From an uncultured Anaeromassilibacillus sp. (GTDB lineage Bacteria > Bacillota > Clostridia > Oscillospirales > Acutalibacteraceae), in the NCBI GenBank assembly GCA_930987725.1, contig CAKNKY010000002.1, forward strand, positions 62,001 to 126,000: DNA of 64,000 bases, written 5' to 3'. Positions 25,980 to 34,808 of the stretch are shown here, in pieces (the first letter of the stretch is position 1; each line of letters starts with the position of its first letter). The notes under the pieces are model-generated. The model had not been told where the DNA came from, did no database searches, and saw only the letters and a program-made list of their open reading frames with translations. The position numbers were made by a program, and so were the translations under genes.

Positions 25980-27584
25980 ATGAAAAGATGGAGGCAATGG
26001 AAACGATGGCTGGTTTTGCCGGTGTGTATCTGCCTGCTGCTGGCCTGCGCGTCCTGCGGGAAAGAAAGCGGGGAGGCCGACGCTGTTTTAGGCAGCGGAG
26101 GCACGGTGCTCCGCATTGTCTCCGGCTCTGAAAATGCGGAGCTGGAACCGATTTTGGAGGAATTTGCAAACCGGGAGCATATCCAGCTGGAGATGACGTA
26201 TCTGGGCTCTCTGGACATCATGAGGTTGCTGGGGGAGGAGGAGATCCCTTATGACGCAGTGTGGCCGGCCAGCAGCCTGTGGCTTGACGTAGGGGACATA
26301 AACCACCGTGTGAAGCAGGCGGAGCCGATTTCCGTGACGCCGGTGGTGTTCGGCATCCGGCAGAGCCTGGCGGAGGAGCTGGGCTTCGTTGGGCGGGAGG
26401 TTTCCGTTTCCGATCTACTCGGCGTCATCCGAAGCGGGAAACTGCGTTTCTGCATGACGAGCGCCACGCAGTCCAACTCCGGCGCAAGCGCCTACATTGG
26501 TTTCCTGTATGCCCTGCTCGGCGGGCCGGACATGATTACGGAGGAGGATCTGCAGAGCGAAACGCTGCGTGAACAGATGCGCAGCCTGCTTTCCGGCGTG
26601 GAGAGATCCTCCGGAAGTTCCGAATGGCTCAAGGAAATGTTTTTGCAGGGCGATCATGATGCGATGGTGAACTACGAGTGCCTGATCCTGGCGGCCAACC
26701 GCGAGTTGGAAAACCGCGGGGAGGAAACCCTGTATTGTGTATATCCGTATGACGGGCTTTCCCTGGCCGATTCGCCGCTCGGCTTTTTGGACAGCGGCAA
26801 TGACAAAAAAGAGGAGGCATTCCGAAAGCTGCAGGATTACCTGCTTTCGGCGGAAACGCAGGACGCGATCCAACGCACAGGGCGGCGATCGCCTTATACG
26901 GGCGTTTCCGAAGAAAATCGCGGCGTTTTCCGTGCAGACTGGGGGTTCCAGCCGGATCGCGTTCTGTCCCCGATCCGGATGCCGGCGGCGGATGTGTTGT
27001 TCGACTGCCTGAACCTGTACCAGACGGAGTTTAAAAAGCCGGCAATCAACGTCTATTGCCTCGATTACTCCGGCAGCATGTCGGGGAACGGGAACAGACA
27101 ACTGGTAGATGCCATGGAGCAGGTGCTGATACAGGAAAATGCGGCGCGGAACTTTTTGCAGGCATCAGAGGAAGAGATCAACATTCTGATCCCGTTCTCC
27201 GATGTAATAATGGGTGTTTACATAGCGCAGGGGAACGGGCAGGATCTGGAGGATCTTTTCCCGCTTGTGCGGGATACGGCGGTGGGGGGCGGCACCAATA
27301 TGTACGCCGCCGCCATGGAAGGCCTACGCCAGCTGGAACGGTATGACCTGCGGGAGTACAGCCCGGCGATTATCCTTCTGACGGATGGGATGTCCTCCGG
27401 GGCGGTGCAGCCGTTTGAGCAGGCATACCGGGAATCTGGGCTCGATGTGCCGGTATTCTCCATTATGTTCGGGGACGCAGATGCAACGCAGCTCGAGGAA
27501 TTGGCGCAGCTGACAAATGCCCGCGTGTTTGATGGGCGGGAAAATCTGACGGAGGCCTTCCGTAGCGTCAAGGGGTATAACTGA
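25980..27584 (+). CDS. Lipoprotein with substrate-binding domain fused to VWA domain
   Basis: A 534-residue exported lipoprotein. Its charged N-terminus, hydrophobic core and LLAC/ASC end give a type II signal. Residues about 40-330 look like a periplasmic-type solute-binding fold (IVSGSENAELEPILEEFA, then YDAVWPASSLW). Residues about 345-534 form a von Willebrand A domain with a complete metal site: DYSGSMS, GGGTNMYA and LLTDGMS. Proteins of this fused type occur in Firmicutes beside XpaC and the toxic-anion protein TelA. The stop codon overlaps the start of the XpaC-like gene by 1 base. Codon use here is noticeably less GC-biased than in neighbouring genes. Confidence 0.85.
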   Translation: MKRWRQWKRWLVLPVCICLLLACASCGKESGEADAVLGSGGTVLRIVSGSENAELEPILEEFANREHIQLEMTYLGSLDIMRLLGEEEIPYDAVWPASSLWLDVGDINHRVKQAEPISVTPVVFGIRQSLAEELGFVGREVSVSDLLGVIRSGKLRFCMTSATQSNSGASAYIGFLYALLGGPDMITEEDLQSETLREQMRSLLSGVERSSGSSEWLKEMFLQGDHDAMVNYECLILAANRELENRGEETLYCVYPYDGLSLADSPLGFLDSGNDKKEEAFRKLQDYLLSAETQDAIQRTGRRSPYTGVSEENRGVFRADWGFQPDRVLSPIRMPAADVLFDCLNLYQTEFKKPAINVYCLDYSGSMSGNGNRQLVDAMEQVLIQENAARNFLQASEEEINILIPFSDVIMGVYIAQGNGQDLEDLFPLVRDTAVGGGTNMYAAAMEGLRQLERYDLREYSPAIILLTDGMSSGAVQPFEQAYRESGLDVPVFSIMFGDADATQLEELAQLTNARVFDGRENLTEAFRSVKGYN

Positions 27585-28192
27585 TGAAGGAGACAGGAAG
27601 GATGCTCTTCTCTGTGGGTGCGGCTGCCGCCGTATTCCTGGCCCTGTTTTTCGGCCTGCAGTGGCACATTGCTCTCTGTACGGTGCTGGCGGTGGGCGTC
27701 TATTTTGGCCTGTTCCTGCTGCTTAAGCCCACGCGGCGGCTGAAATGGTCCGGGACACCTTTCGCCCCGGAGGAAGAGAAGGTGGAGCAACTGTTTGAGG
27801 AAGCGGCGGACGATATGCGGGTGCTGAAGGAGGCTGCGTCCACTGCGAAAAGTCCGGGCATGCGGAAGCAGGCCGGCACCCTGTATCAGACAGGTGCGCG
27901 CATTCTGCATTATCTCATGGAAAACCCGGAGAAGACCGCTCAGGCACGGCGCTTTTTTACCTATTACCTGGATACGGCTGCCCGGCTGCTGGCCCGCGCA
28001 CTGGAATTTGAACGGACGGGCCTGCGATCTAGGGAGGTGACGGATGTGCTGCAAAAGACGGAGGCGGTGCTCCCCGTGCTGCAGGAAGCCTTTGAGCGGC
28101 AGTTTACCAATCTGATGCACGGTGAACTGATGGATGTGGAGGCAGATATCTCCGTGCTGGAAAGCATGATCCACATGGAGGACAAAGGCTGA
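27584..28192 (+). CDS. XpaC-family membrane protein (5-bromo-4-chloroindolyl phosphate hydrolysis family)
   Basis: A 202-residue protein with two adjacent N-terminal membrane helices (about 8-27 and 30-48) and a helical cytoplasmic region. The C-terminal two-thirds follow the XpaC pattern: ARRFFTYYLDTAARLL for the conserved F-x-YYL motif, LQEAFERQFTNLM, and VEADISVLESMI near the end. Despite the family name the molecular function is unknown; it usually travels with TelA/YaaN in stress or toxic-anion loci. Start and stop overlap (TGATG) couples it to the upstream VWA lipoprotein. No TelA gene is present here. Confidence 0.85.
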   Translation: MKETGRMLFSVGAAAAVFLALFFGLQWHIALCTVLAVGVYFGLFLLLKPTRRLKWSGTPFAPEEEKVEQLFEEAADDMRVLKEAASTAKSPGMRKQAGTLYQTGARILHYLMENPEKTAQARRFFTYYLDTAARLLARALEFERTGLRSREVTDVLQKTEAVLPVLQEAFERQFTNLMHGELMDVEADISVLESMIHMEDKG

Positions 28193-28462
28193 AATATTGC
28201 AATTCGGGCGCCGTTCCGAAAACGGATGCATCAAGCTGGGCTTCTGAAGGAGGGAGGAGCTGCGGCTGCGCGCAGCTATGAGGTATGGGTGGAGTTCGGG
28301 ACGGCAGGACCCCGTTTTTCCCGGGCATGCTGCAGCCTCCCGGAGAGAGGGAAAGGGAACGGCTTTTTGTGCCTGTTTCCCCAAGCATATTCCAAAAATT
28401 ACGGCTTGCCGCGCGAGAGGCGCCTGCGTTCCCTCTGGTGCCTTGCAGCGCAGCGGAAAGGA

Positions 28463-29530
28463 ATGGCCATACGCATGAAAACAAAGCTGATTGGGTTAGG
28501 GCTTCTCGCGGCTGTCATCGTCGCGGCGGCGCTGTATGCGGTTATCTCGCAGAACCAGGCTGTAACAGAGATCAACGGCTATGTGGGCGGGGAGAAGATC
28601 GGCCTTCTGGACGATGATGAGGTGCAGGATCTCCTGCGCAGTCGGTACCATCTTGTGATCGACTATACCAAAGCGGGCTCCATTGAGATGATCGGAGCGG
28701 ATCTGGAAGGGCGGGACTTCCTCTTCCCCTCAAACCAGACTGCGCTGGAGTTGTATGAGCAGGCGCACGGCAGCCCTATGCGCAGCGAGATCGTCTTTAA
28801 CACACCCATCGTGCTGTATACCCGGCAGGAGGTAGCGCAGGCCATGCAGGAGATTGGCCTTGTCCGGGAACAGGACGGCGTGCAATATGTTGATGTGGAA
28901 AAGCTGGCGGGACTCATTGAGGACGGGGTGTCCTGGGCAGAGATTGGCCTGCCGCAACTTTACGGGAATGTGGCTGTTTCCACCACGGATCCGTCCAAGT
29001 CCAATTCCGGCAATATGTTCGCGGGCCTGCTTGCCAATGCATTGGCCGGCGGCGTGGCGGAGGAGGAAGATCTGCCGGATCTGCTGCCGCGGTTGAAGGA
29101 TGTGTTCGGCAAACTGGGATATATGGAAAGCTCGTCAGCGGATCTGTTCGATCAGTTTTTGAAGACGGGTATGGGTGCCAAGCCGCTTATTGCGGGATAT
29201 GAAAGCCAGCTGCTGGAATTCGCGGTGGAAGAACCGGAGACCTGGGAGCAGCTGAGCAGCGATGTGGTGATGCTGTACCCTGTGCCGACGGTGTGGTCAT
29301 CACACGTGTTTATCGCGCTGGACGAGGCCGGATCGGCGGGAATTGACGCGCTGTTGGATGAAGATGTGCAGCGCCTTGCCTGGGAAAAGCATGGTTTCCG
29401 AACGGGCGTGTACGGCACGCCCTCGGATGAGGCGCATTTCGGTGTGCCGGGGGTCGCGCTGGATCTGACGCAGGTTTCGCCCATGCCGGGCGCCGGGGTG
29501 ATGGAAGAGATCATCGCGGCGCTGGAATGA
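28463..29530 (+). CDS. Membrane-anchored binding-protein-like protein of the XpaC/VWA module
   Basis: About 355 residues with one N-terminal helix (roughly 8-28 after MKTKLIGLG) and an extracellular part. The segment TTDPSKSNSGNMFAGLL resembles the ligand loop of solute-binding proteins and the TSATQSNSGASAY stretch in the VWA lipoprotein two genes upstream, suggesting a related binding fold. VVMLYPVPTVWSSH and similar strands continue the fold. Ligand and partners are unknown. The start is taken at ATG 28463; ATG 28475 is equally possible because AAAGGA lies directly before the first. The 270 bp between XpaC and this gene contain no other gene that I can support. Confidence 0.75.
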   Translation: MAIRMKTKLIGLGLLAAVIVAAALYAVISQNQAVTEINGYVGGEKIGLLDDDEVQDLLRSRYHLVIDYTKAGSIEMIGADLEGRDFLFPSNQTALELYEQAHGSPMRSEIVFNTPIVLYTRQEVAQAMQEIGLVREQDGVQYVDVEKLAGLIEDGVSWAEIGLPQLYGNVAVSTTDPSKSNSGNMFAGLLANALAGGVAEEEDLPDLLPRLKDVFGKLGYMESSSADLFDQFLKTGMGAKPLIAGYESQLLEFAVEEPETWEQLSSDVVMLYPVPTVWSSHVFIALDEAGSAGIDALLDEDVQRLAWEKHGFRTGVYGTPSDEAHFGVPGVALDLTQVSPMPGAGVMEEIIAALE

Positions 29531-29577
29531 TGCCGCCCGGCGGTTCCATAAGGAGAGAGGAAAACGGCAGGATCGGG

Positions 29578-29606
29578 TTGCGAGGACCGGCCGCTTGTGT
29601 TATAAT
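29578..29606 (+). promoter_or_regulatory. Promoter of the glycosyltransferase/PlsY operon
   Basis: TTGCGA and a perfect TATAAT are separated by 17 bp, 44 bp before the start codon. Confidence 0.85.
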
Positions 29607-29650
29607 GCTCCAAAAACAAAGCGTGTTTCTGGAGAGAAGATGGGAACCAT

Positions 29651-30778
29651 ATGAAAAAATATTTGATTTTGACGTGCAGCACGGGCGAAGGCCACAACAG
29701 CGCGGCGCGCGCCGTGCGGGCCGCGCTGGAGGAGGAGGGCGTTGCCTGCGAGCAGAAGGACCCGGTTTCCTTCAAGAGCGAGCGGGCCCGGAAATTCATT
29801 TCCTCGTTCTACAACACGATGATCCGCTACAAGCCGGCCGCCTTCGGCAGAATGTACCGGATCGGGGGGCTGTATGACGCCTCGCGCCTGCCCTCCCCGG
29901 TCTATTGGGCCAACACGCTGTACGCGCGGCCGCTGCGGGCCTACATCGAGCAGAACGGCTTTGACGGCGTCGTCTGCACCCATCTCTACGGCATGGAGGC
30001 CATGACGGCCATCCGGCAGGATCCGTCGTTCTCCGTGCCGTGCTGGGGCGTGCTCACCGATTACACCTGCATCCCGTTCCTCGGCGATACGCGCCTCACG
30101 GGCTATTTCCTGCCGCTGGAGCGGACGAAGCGCGAGCTGGCCGAAAAGGGCGTGCCGGAGGAGCGCATCCGCGTGACGGGCATCCCCGTGGACCCGCGGT
30201 TCCGCATCCACCCGGACAAGCGGGAGACGCGGCGCGCGCTCTCCCTGCCGGAGGGGGAGGAAGTGTACCTCATCATGATGGGCGGCGTGGGCTGTGAAAA
30301 CATGGAAGCCCTGTGCCGCACGCTGCTCGCCGCCCTGCGCGGCGCGGGCACGGTGCTCGTGATGGTGGGCCGCAACGAGGAGATGAAGCGCCGCCTGGAA
30401 CGGCTTGACGGCGCGGCCGGCCGGCTGCGCGCCGTGCCCTTCACGCGCGAGGTGGAGCGCTACCTGGCCGCGGCGGACGTGCTGCTCACGAAGCCGGGCG
30501 GGCTCACGAGCACGGAGGCGGCCGTGGCGAATGTTCCGATTGTGCACGTGAACGCCATCCCCGGCTGTGAGACGTGCAACGCGCAGTATTTTTCGGAGGC
30601 GGGCATGTCCCTGTGGGCAAAGTCGGACGGCGAGGCCGCCGCCTTTGCTATGACGCTCGCGCGCGACGGGAAGAAGGCGGAATCCATGCGCGCCGCCCAG
30701 CGCCGCCTGGTGAACCCCTTCGCGGCGGAGGAGATTGCCCATGCCGTGATGCAATCGGCGGGAGGTGACGCGCCGTGA
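29651..30778 (+). CDS. MGDG synthase/MurG-like glycosyltransferase
   Basis: A 375-residue GT-B enzyme with the N-terminal motif TCSTGEGHNSAA, which is characteristic of plant MGDG synthases and bacterial diacylglycerol glucosyltransferases (UgtP-like), and the C-terminal donor loop TKPGGLTSTEA. These enzymes add sugars to diacylglycerol on the inner leaflet to make glycolipids, often anchors of lipoteichoic acid. The gene overlaps a PlsY-like acyltransferase gene, which supports a role in membrane lipid synthesis. Sugar donor and acceptor are inferred, not seen. Confidence 0.88.
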   Translation: MKKYLILTCSTGEGHNSAARAVRAALEEEGVACEQKDPVSFKSERARKFISSFYNTMIRYKPAAFGRMYRIGGLYDASRLPSPVYWANTLYARPLRAYIEQNGFDGVVCTHLYGMEAMTAIRQDPSFSVPCWGVLTDYTCIPFLGDTRLTGYFLPLERTKRELAEKGVPEERIRVTGIPVDPRFRIHPDKRETRRALSLPEGEEVYLIMMGGVGCENMEALCRTLLAALRGAGTVLVMVGRNEEMKRRLERLDGAAGRLRAVPFTREVERYLAAADVLLTKPGGLTSTEAAVANVPIVHVNAIPGCETCNAQYFSEAGMSLWAKSDGEAAAFAMTLARDGKKAESMRAAQRRLVNPFAAEEIAHAVMQSAGGDAP

Positions 30779-31395
30779 TGATGCCGGGAGAACTTTTTCA
30801 CTGGCTGGCCGAGATCGGGGCGGGGTTTCTGCTGGGCAGCGTAATGTTCAGCGAGATCATCCCGCGCCGTGTCCTGCACATCGACATTGAGGCCGTCAGC
30901 GACGACGGCAACCCCGGCTCCGGCAACGTGTTCCTGCACTGCGGGCCGTTCTGGGGCTTTGTGTGCCTGCTGCTCGACATGGCCAAAGGCTTCCTGCCGG
31001 TGTTCTGCGCGCTGCACCGGCTGGGGCCGAACCACCTGTTGTTCTGCGCCGTGCTGGCCGCGCCCGTGCTGGGCCACGCCATCGCGCCGTTCAACCATTT
31101 CCACGGCGGCAAGTGCATTGCCACGGCCTTCGGCGAGCTGATCGCCCTGCTGCCCGTGACGTGGATCGTGCTCGTGCTGGCGGGCGTGTATATCCTGCTC
31201 TCCACCGTCATGAAGATCCCCTCCACGCGCGTGCGCAGCATTGCGGCGTTCTCGCTCTTCGGCATCATCGCCGCCGCGCTGCTCGTGAGGCGCAGCCAGC
31301 TGCCCATCGCGCTCGGCTGCGTTCTGATCTCCACCGTGGCCGTTGTGCGCCACAGAAGGCCGGAGGACGGCAAGACGCCGCCCCGCGATGCGTAA
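30778..31395 (+). CDS. Divergent PlsY-type glycerol-3-phosphate acyltransferase
   Basis: About 205 residues with five or so membrane helices. Two PlsY motifs are recognisable: NPGSGNVF for the GSGN phosphate-binding loop and GHAIAPFNHFHGGKCIAT for the second (usual form GH-x4-F-x-F-x-GGK-x-A-T). The first motif lacks the usual GATN continuation. PlsY transfers the acyl group from acyl-phosphate to glycerol 3-phosphate. Whether this is the cell's main PlsY or a paralogue cannot be decided. The stop of the glycosyltransferase overlaps the start (GTGATG), with GGAGGTGA upstream; GTG at 30775 is an alternative start. Confidence 0.75.
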   Translation: MMPGELFHWLAEIGAGFLLGSVMFSEIIPRRVLHIDIEAVSDDGNPGSGNVFLHCGPFWGFVCLLLDMAKGFLPVFCALHRLGPNHLLFCAVLAAPVLGHAIAPFNHFHGGKCIATAFGELIALLPVTWIVLVLAGVYILLSTVMKIPSTRVRSIAAFSLFGIIAAALLVRRSQLPIALGCVLISTVAVVRHRRPEDGKTPPRDA

Positions 31396-31408
31396 GGGAA
31401 AAAGGCAG

Positions 31409-31457
31409 GCAAAAGGTCCCCGGGCTCCGGTTCAGCCGGAGCCCGGGGACCTTTTGC
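31409..31457. terminator. Strong bidirectional terminator
   Basis: A 22-bp perfect stem (arms beginning GCAAAAGGTCCCCGGGC) with a TTCAG loop lies between the convergent PlsY-like and anion transporter genes. The A and T ends act on both strands. Confidence 0.92.
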
Positions 31458-31461
31458 AGAT

Positions 31462-32586
31462 TCAGCCGAGAGAGACGGCGCCCAGCGCGAGGGCAAGCAG
31501 GAGCAGCAGCGCCAGCAGCCCCACGTTCCACGCGGTGAAGCGCAGCAGATAGCGGCCGCGCTCGGCGGGATACTGGCGGGAGATGAATTTGTAGGAAATC
31601 AGGCTCGCCATGGAGGCGATGAGCGTGCCGAGGCCGCCGAGGTTGCAGCCGATGAGCAGCGATTCCCAGTTTGATGTGAAGCCGGAGAGCAGCAGCGCCG
31701 CCGGGACGTTGCTGATCACCTGGCTCGCCAGCACGGACACGATCACTTCGCGCCCCTCGAGGGCGGAGGCGATCAGCGCGCGGAAGCCCTCGAGCCGGCC
31801 CAGGTTCCCGATGAAGATGAAGAACGCCGCGAATGTGAGCAGCAGCGAGTAATCGACGCCGCGCAGCGTGTCGCGGTCAAAGATCAGAAGGAAGAGGGCG
31901 AACACCGGCGCGAGCGCCAGCGGGGGCAGCACGTCGAAGATGGCCAGCAAGCACAGCACAAAGCCGAACAGGCACCACAGGATCGACCGCCGCTCGCCCA
32001 GCTTGGCCGTGACGGCCACGGGTTCGATGGGCTGGGCCTTCATGGCGCAGGCGGCCGCCAGCAGGCAGACGAAGGAGAGCGCCGCATACGGCGCCATAAC
32101 GGCGCACAGCCCGCCGAACGAGAGGCCGGACTGCGTGAAGAGGTAGAGGTTCTGCGGGTTGCCCATGGGCGTGAGCATGCTGCCCAGGTTGGCCGCGAGC
32201 GTCTGCAGCACCACAATCGGCACGGCCAGTCGCTGCTGCCCGGCCAGGCGCAGCACGATGAGCGCAAAGGGCACGAACGTGATGAGCGACACGTCGTTCG
32301 TCACGGCCATGCTGAAGAAAAAGGGCAGGAACACGAGCACAACCGCCATCTGCCGCGTGGAGCGGGTGCGGCGCAGCAGCGCGCCGCCCAGCCACAGGAA
32401 GACGCCCGCTTTCTGCAGCCCCCGCACGACGGCCATCAGGCAGAAGAGCATGGCCAGCGTGTCCCAGTCGATGTAGCCGGCGTAGGAAGCGTCCGGCGGC
32501 ACGAGGAAAAGCGAGGCAACTGCCAGCACGGCGGCCGCGCAGAGGACGGTTTCGTTTTTCAGAAAGCGGAGGCATTTTTCTCGCAC
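31462..32586 (-). CDS. SLC13/ArsB-superfamily anion transporter
   Basis: A 374-residue polytopic protein with about ten membrane segments in an inverted repeat. The first half has the conserved FFSMAVTNDVSLITFVPF and GNPQNLYLF, the second FIGNLGRLEG and SQVISNVPAALL. The two N-D/N-P motifs are those of CitM, ArsB and NhaD-like ion transporters. The family moves citrate, dicarboxylates, arsenite or Na+/H+. It lies 12 bp downstream of a glycosidase-like gene on the same strand, so uptake of an anionic sugar or acid made by that enzyme is one possibility. Confidence 0.85.
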   Translation of the reverse strand: MREKCLRFLKNETVLCAAAVLAVASLFLVPPDASYAGYIDWDTLAMLFCLMAVVRGLQKAGVFLWLGGALLRRTRSTRQMAVVLVFLPFFFSMAVTNDVSLITFVPFALIVLRLAGQQRLAVPIVVLQTLAANLGSMLTPMGNPQNLYLFTQSGLSFGGLCAVMAPYAALSFVCLLAAACAMKAQPIEPVAVTAKLGERRSILWCLFGFVLCLLAIFDVLPPLALAPVFALFLLIFDRDTLRGVDYSLLLTFAAFFIFIGNLGRLEGFRALIASALEGREVIVSVLASQVISNVPAALLLSGFTSNWESLLIGCNLGGLGTLIASMASLISYKFISRQYPAERGRYLLRFTAWNVGLLALLLLLALALGAVSLG

Positions 32587-32598
32587 GAAAAGGCCCCC

Positions 32599-34509
32599 TT
32601 ACAGGACGCGCTCGTGCCGGTCGCCGAACACGGGCAGGATGCGGCGCAGCGCCTCCAGGCGGAAAGCGGTGGGCCACGCCACAAGCCACTGCGAGGGGCT
32701 GTTTTCGTGGTGGGCGCCGATCGAAACGCTCACGGATTCATCCTGGCTGCCGGCGGGGCGGGGATCCTTGCCGTCCACCACGAGCGTGCCGTCGGAAATG
32801 CACATCTGCCCGTGGCGCCAGATCCCGTTGGCGCGCTGGCGCCATTCCACGTTCCCGGTGAGTTCCTCCAGATCGCGGATCTCATGCACATAGCAGAGCG
32901 CGAAGGGATCCATGCCGCCGTGGATCGACACGGCCGTGCCGCCGAACGTGTCGAAGCCCATGGAGTCCAGCAGGCTGCCGCCCGGATATTTGCGGGTATA
33001 ATGCCACTGCCAGGTGGAAAGATACCATGCGGCCTTCTCCGCGTTCTCCAGGAACTCTCGCTCGCCCGTGAGGCGGTAGAGCATGAGGTTGCCCTTGAGC
33101 AGCGGGATGCCCGATTCCTTGTCGATCGAGAACACGTCGAGCGCGCCGGCGGTGGTGTAGCCGTTTTCGGAGAGCTCGCGGCTGTAATAGCGGCAGCTCT
33201 TCTTCGCGGCTTCCAGATATGCCTCGCTGCCGGTGCGGCGCGCGCCCTCGCACAGCGCCATGGTGAGGAATGCGCCCGTGGTGCCCTGCTTCACGGCAGG
33301 GGAGAGATCGGCTTCCAGCCAGCTCTTGCCGATGCGGCCGTTCTCATCCATCACGCGCAGCGCGAAGTCGCAGATGCGGCGCGCCATCTCGCCGTACTGC
33401 GGGCGCGGGCAATGGAGGGCGGCGGCGTGATCCTCCGCCTCGAAGAACTGCATGGCGGCCGTGCCAAGGTTGCAGGCATCCACCGTCTTTCCGAAGCCGT
33501 TCGTGTAGAGGTTGTCGTCGTAATGGGTGGGGATGAGGCCCGTGGGCTTCTGCGCCTTGATCCACGCGTCGAGCACGGCAAGGCCCTTCTCCTTCGCGTC
33601 CTCGTCCCCCGTCATGCGGGCATGGGCGAGCAGCGAGTTGGCGAGCGAGGCGTTCTGCCCGCACCAGCCGATCTCATATTTCTGCGTGCTGCGCTTGACC
33701 CATTTGCCCTCCCAGGTGAAGCCGATGCTGAACCCCTTGAAGCCGTCCGGCTCTTCGGTGTAGAGCAGCTTGGCGTAGGAGACGCCGAGCTGCCACAGAT
33801 CCTCATAGCTGCGGGCAGGCGCTTTCAGCGTGTAATACTGTTTCCACGCGGCGGAAAGCAGGGCGCGCCACGCGCAGCGCGGCTCCGTCACGGGCGCGAA
33901 CACGAGCATGGCGCGGAACACACGGCGGGCGCGCGGCCTCTGCACGTGTTCCTCCGGGTGCGCAAAGAGGCGCAGGCGGCTGTCCTGCTCCGGCCAGAGC
34001 AGCTCGTGCACCGTCTCCTCCCCCTGCGGATAGAGGGAGCAAGCGCCGTCGAGCTGGTCGGGCGGCAGGAAGAGGCCCGTGGAAAGGCGCTCCCCCTCCG
34101 AATACGTCGCGCCCGGCACGCTGGAGCGATGCCACAGGAAGCGCCATGGCTCGCCGGTGTCCGGGTCCGTGTTGCCGTGAAAATAGGTGGGCGTCTTCTC
34201 CTCGCGGCGCTCCTGCTCCGGCAGGGAGCTGTTGCGCACCTCGTTGTAATCCTGAATGAACAGGCAGTCGTTCCGGTCGTACTGCACGGCCGGCACCATC
34301 TGATACAGCGGGCGGTAGGGCGCAATAAAACGCATCGTCATGCGCTCCGTGGGCTCGTCCGCCGTGCGCGTCCAGCACACCACGCCGTCCTCCACCAGGG
34401 CGAAGGCGTCCTTCGCGCCGGGAGCGGCTTCGGCCAGGCCGGCCGGCTCCCCGTTCAGGGTGAAGGCCGTTCCGCTCGCCGTTTCGATCCAATGGCAAAT
34501 CCGATCCAT
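32599..34509 (-). CDS. Uncharacterised alpha/alpha-toroid glycosidase-like protein
   Basis: A 636-residue soluble protein with no signal peptide. From about residue 215 onward repeated helical hairpins resemble a six-hairpin (alpha/alpha)6 barrel as found in several glycoside hydrolase and lyase families: IGWCGQNASLANSLL, DACNLGTAAMQFFE and TTGAFLTMALCEGA. The first 200 residues are beta-rich. A specific family could not be named, and catalytic residues are not assigned. The ATG at 34509 follows GGAGGA. It is the first gene of a two-gene operon with an anion transporter. Confidence 0.8.
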   Translation of the reverse strand: MDRICHWIETASGTAFTLNGEPAGLAEAAPGAKDAFALVEDGVVCWTRTADEPTERMTMRFIAPYRPLYQMVPAVQYDRNDCLFIQDYNEVRNSSLPEQERREEKTPTYFHGNTDPDTGEPWRFLWHRSSVPGATYSEGERLSTGLFLPPDQLDGACSLYPQGEETVHELLWPEQDSRLRLFAHPEEHVQRPRARRVFRAMLVFAPVTEPRCAWRALLSAAWKQYYTLKAPARSYEDLWQLGVSYAKLLYTEEPDGFKGFSIGFTWEGKWVKRSTQKYEIGWCGQNASLANSLLAHARMTGDEDAKEKGLAVLDAWIKAQKPTGLIPTHYDDNLYTNGFGKTVDACNLGTAAMQFFEAEDHAAALHCPRPQYGEMARRICDFALRVMDENGRIGKSWLEADLSPAVKQGTTGAFLTMALCEGARRTGSEAYLEAAKKSCRYYSRELSENGYTTAGALDVFSIDKESGIPLLKGNLMLYRLTGEREFLENAEKAAWYLSTWQWHYTRKYPGGSLLDSMGFDTFGGTAVSIHGGMDPFALCYVHEIRDLEELTGNVEWRQRANGIWRHGQMCISDGTLVVDGKDPRPAGSQDESVSVSIGAHHENSPSQWLVAWPTAFRLEALRRILPVFGDRHERVL

Positions 34510-34564
34510 AAGAAAGCTTTCCTCCGTTTTTCTGCCCGCAGGGGCGGGCCGTTCTGCACCTTCT

Positions 34565-34592
34565 ATTATAGCGGTCCCGCCGTCTGAATCAA
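34565..34592 (-). promoter_or_regulatory. Promoter of the glycosidase-like/anion transporter operon
   Basis: Minus-strand TTGATT and a perfect TATAAT are separated by 16 bp, 56 bp before the start codon. Confidence 0.8.
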
Positions 34593-34715
34593 GGGGAGGC
34601 GCTGTATAATTTCGACGCATTCCTCCTGTGCGGGCTGCCTGAAAATTGCGGGTCCGCTCGCCCTTTTCCGGCAAAAACCGAAAAAACCGGCACAGCATTG
34701 TGTCACCCCGCGGCA

Positions 34716-34744
34716 TTGATTTTTCACCGCAAAGCCGTTATACT
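34716..34744 (+). promoter_or_regulatory. Promoter of the class II ribonucleotide reductase gene
   Basis: TTGATT and TATACT are separated by 17 bp. Just upstream is an imperfect palindrome around CACAGCATTGTG (34691-34702), and TATAC-4-GTATA overlaps the -10. Either could be a repressor site, for example NrdR, but neither is a clear NrdR-box pair. No B12 riboswitch is recognised. Confidence 0.8.
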
Positions 34745-34808
34745 AGGGTATACGAAACCGGGAATTCTTTATGATATAACATAAAAGGGAAGGAGACGGA
34801 ACACAGCC

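Noticed and set aside
28226..28462. In-frame 5' extension of the binding-like gene at 28463
   Set aside because: The extra residues show no signal or fold and would place the membrane anchor about 80 residues inside; a ribosome site lies just before 28463.
31409..31457. 22-bp perfect inverted repeat as a mobile element scar
   Set aside because: Same reasoning: it lies between convergent genes with A/T ends, so a bidirectional terminator explains it.
34600..34808. Possible cobalamin riboswitch before the B12-dependent reductase
   Set aside because: No B12-box-like element or adequate leader structure was seen; a sigma-A promoter lies only about 65 bp before the gene.
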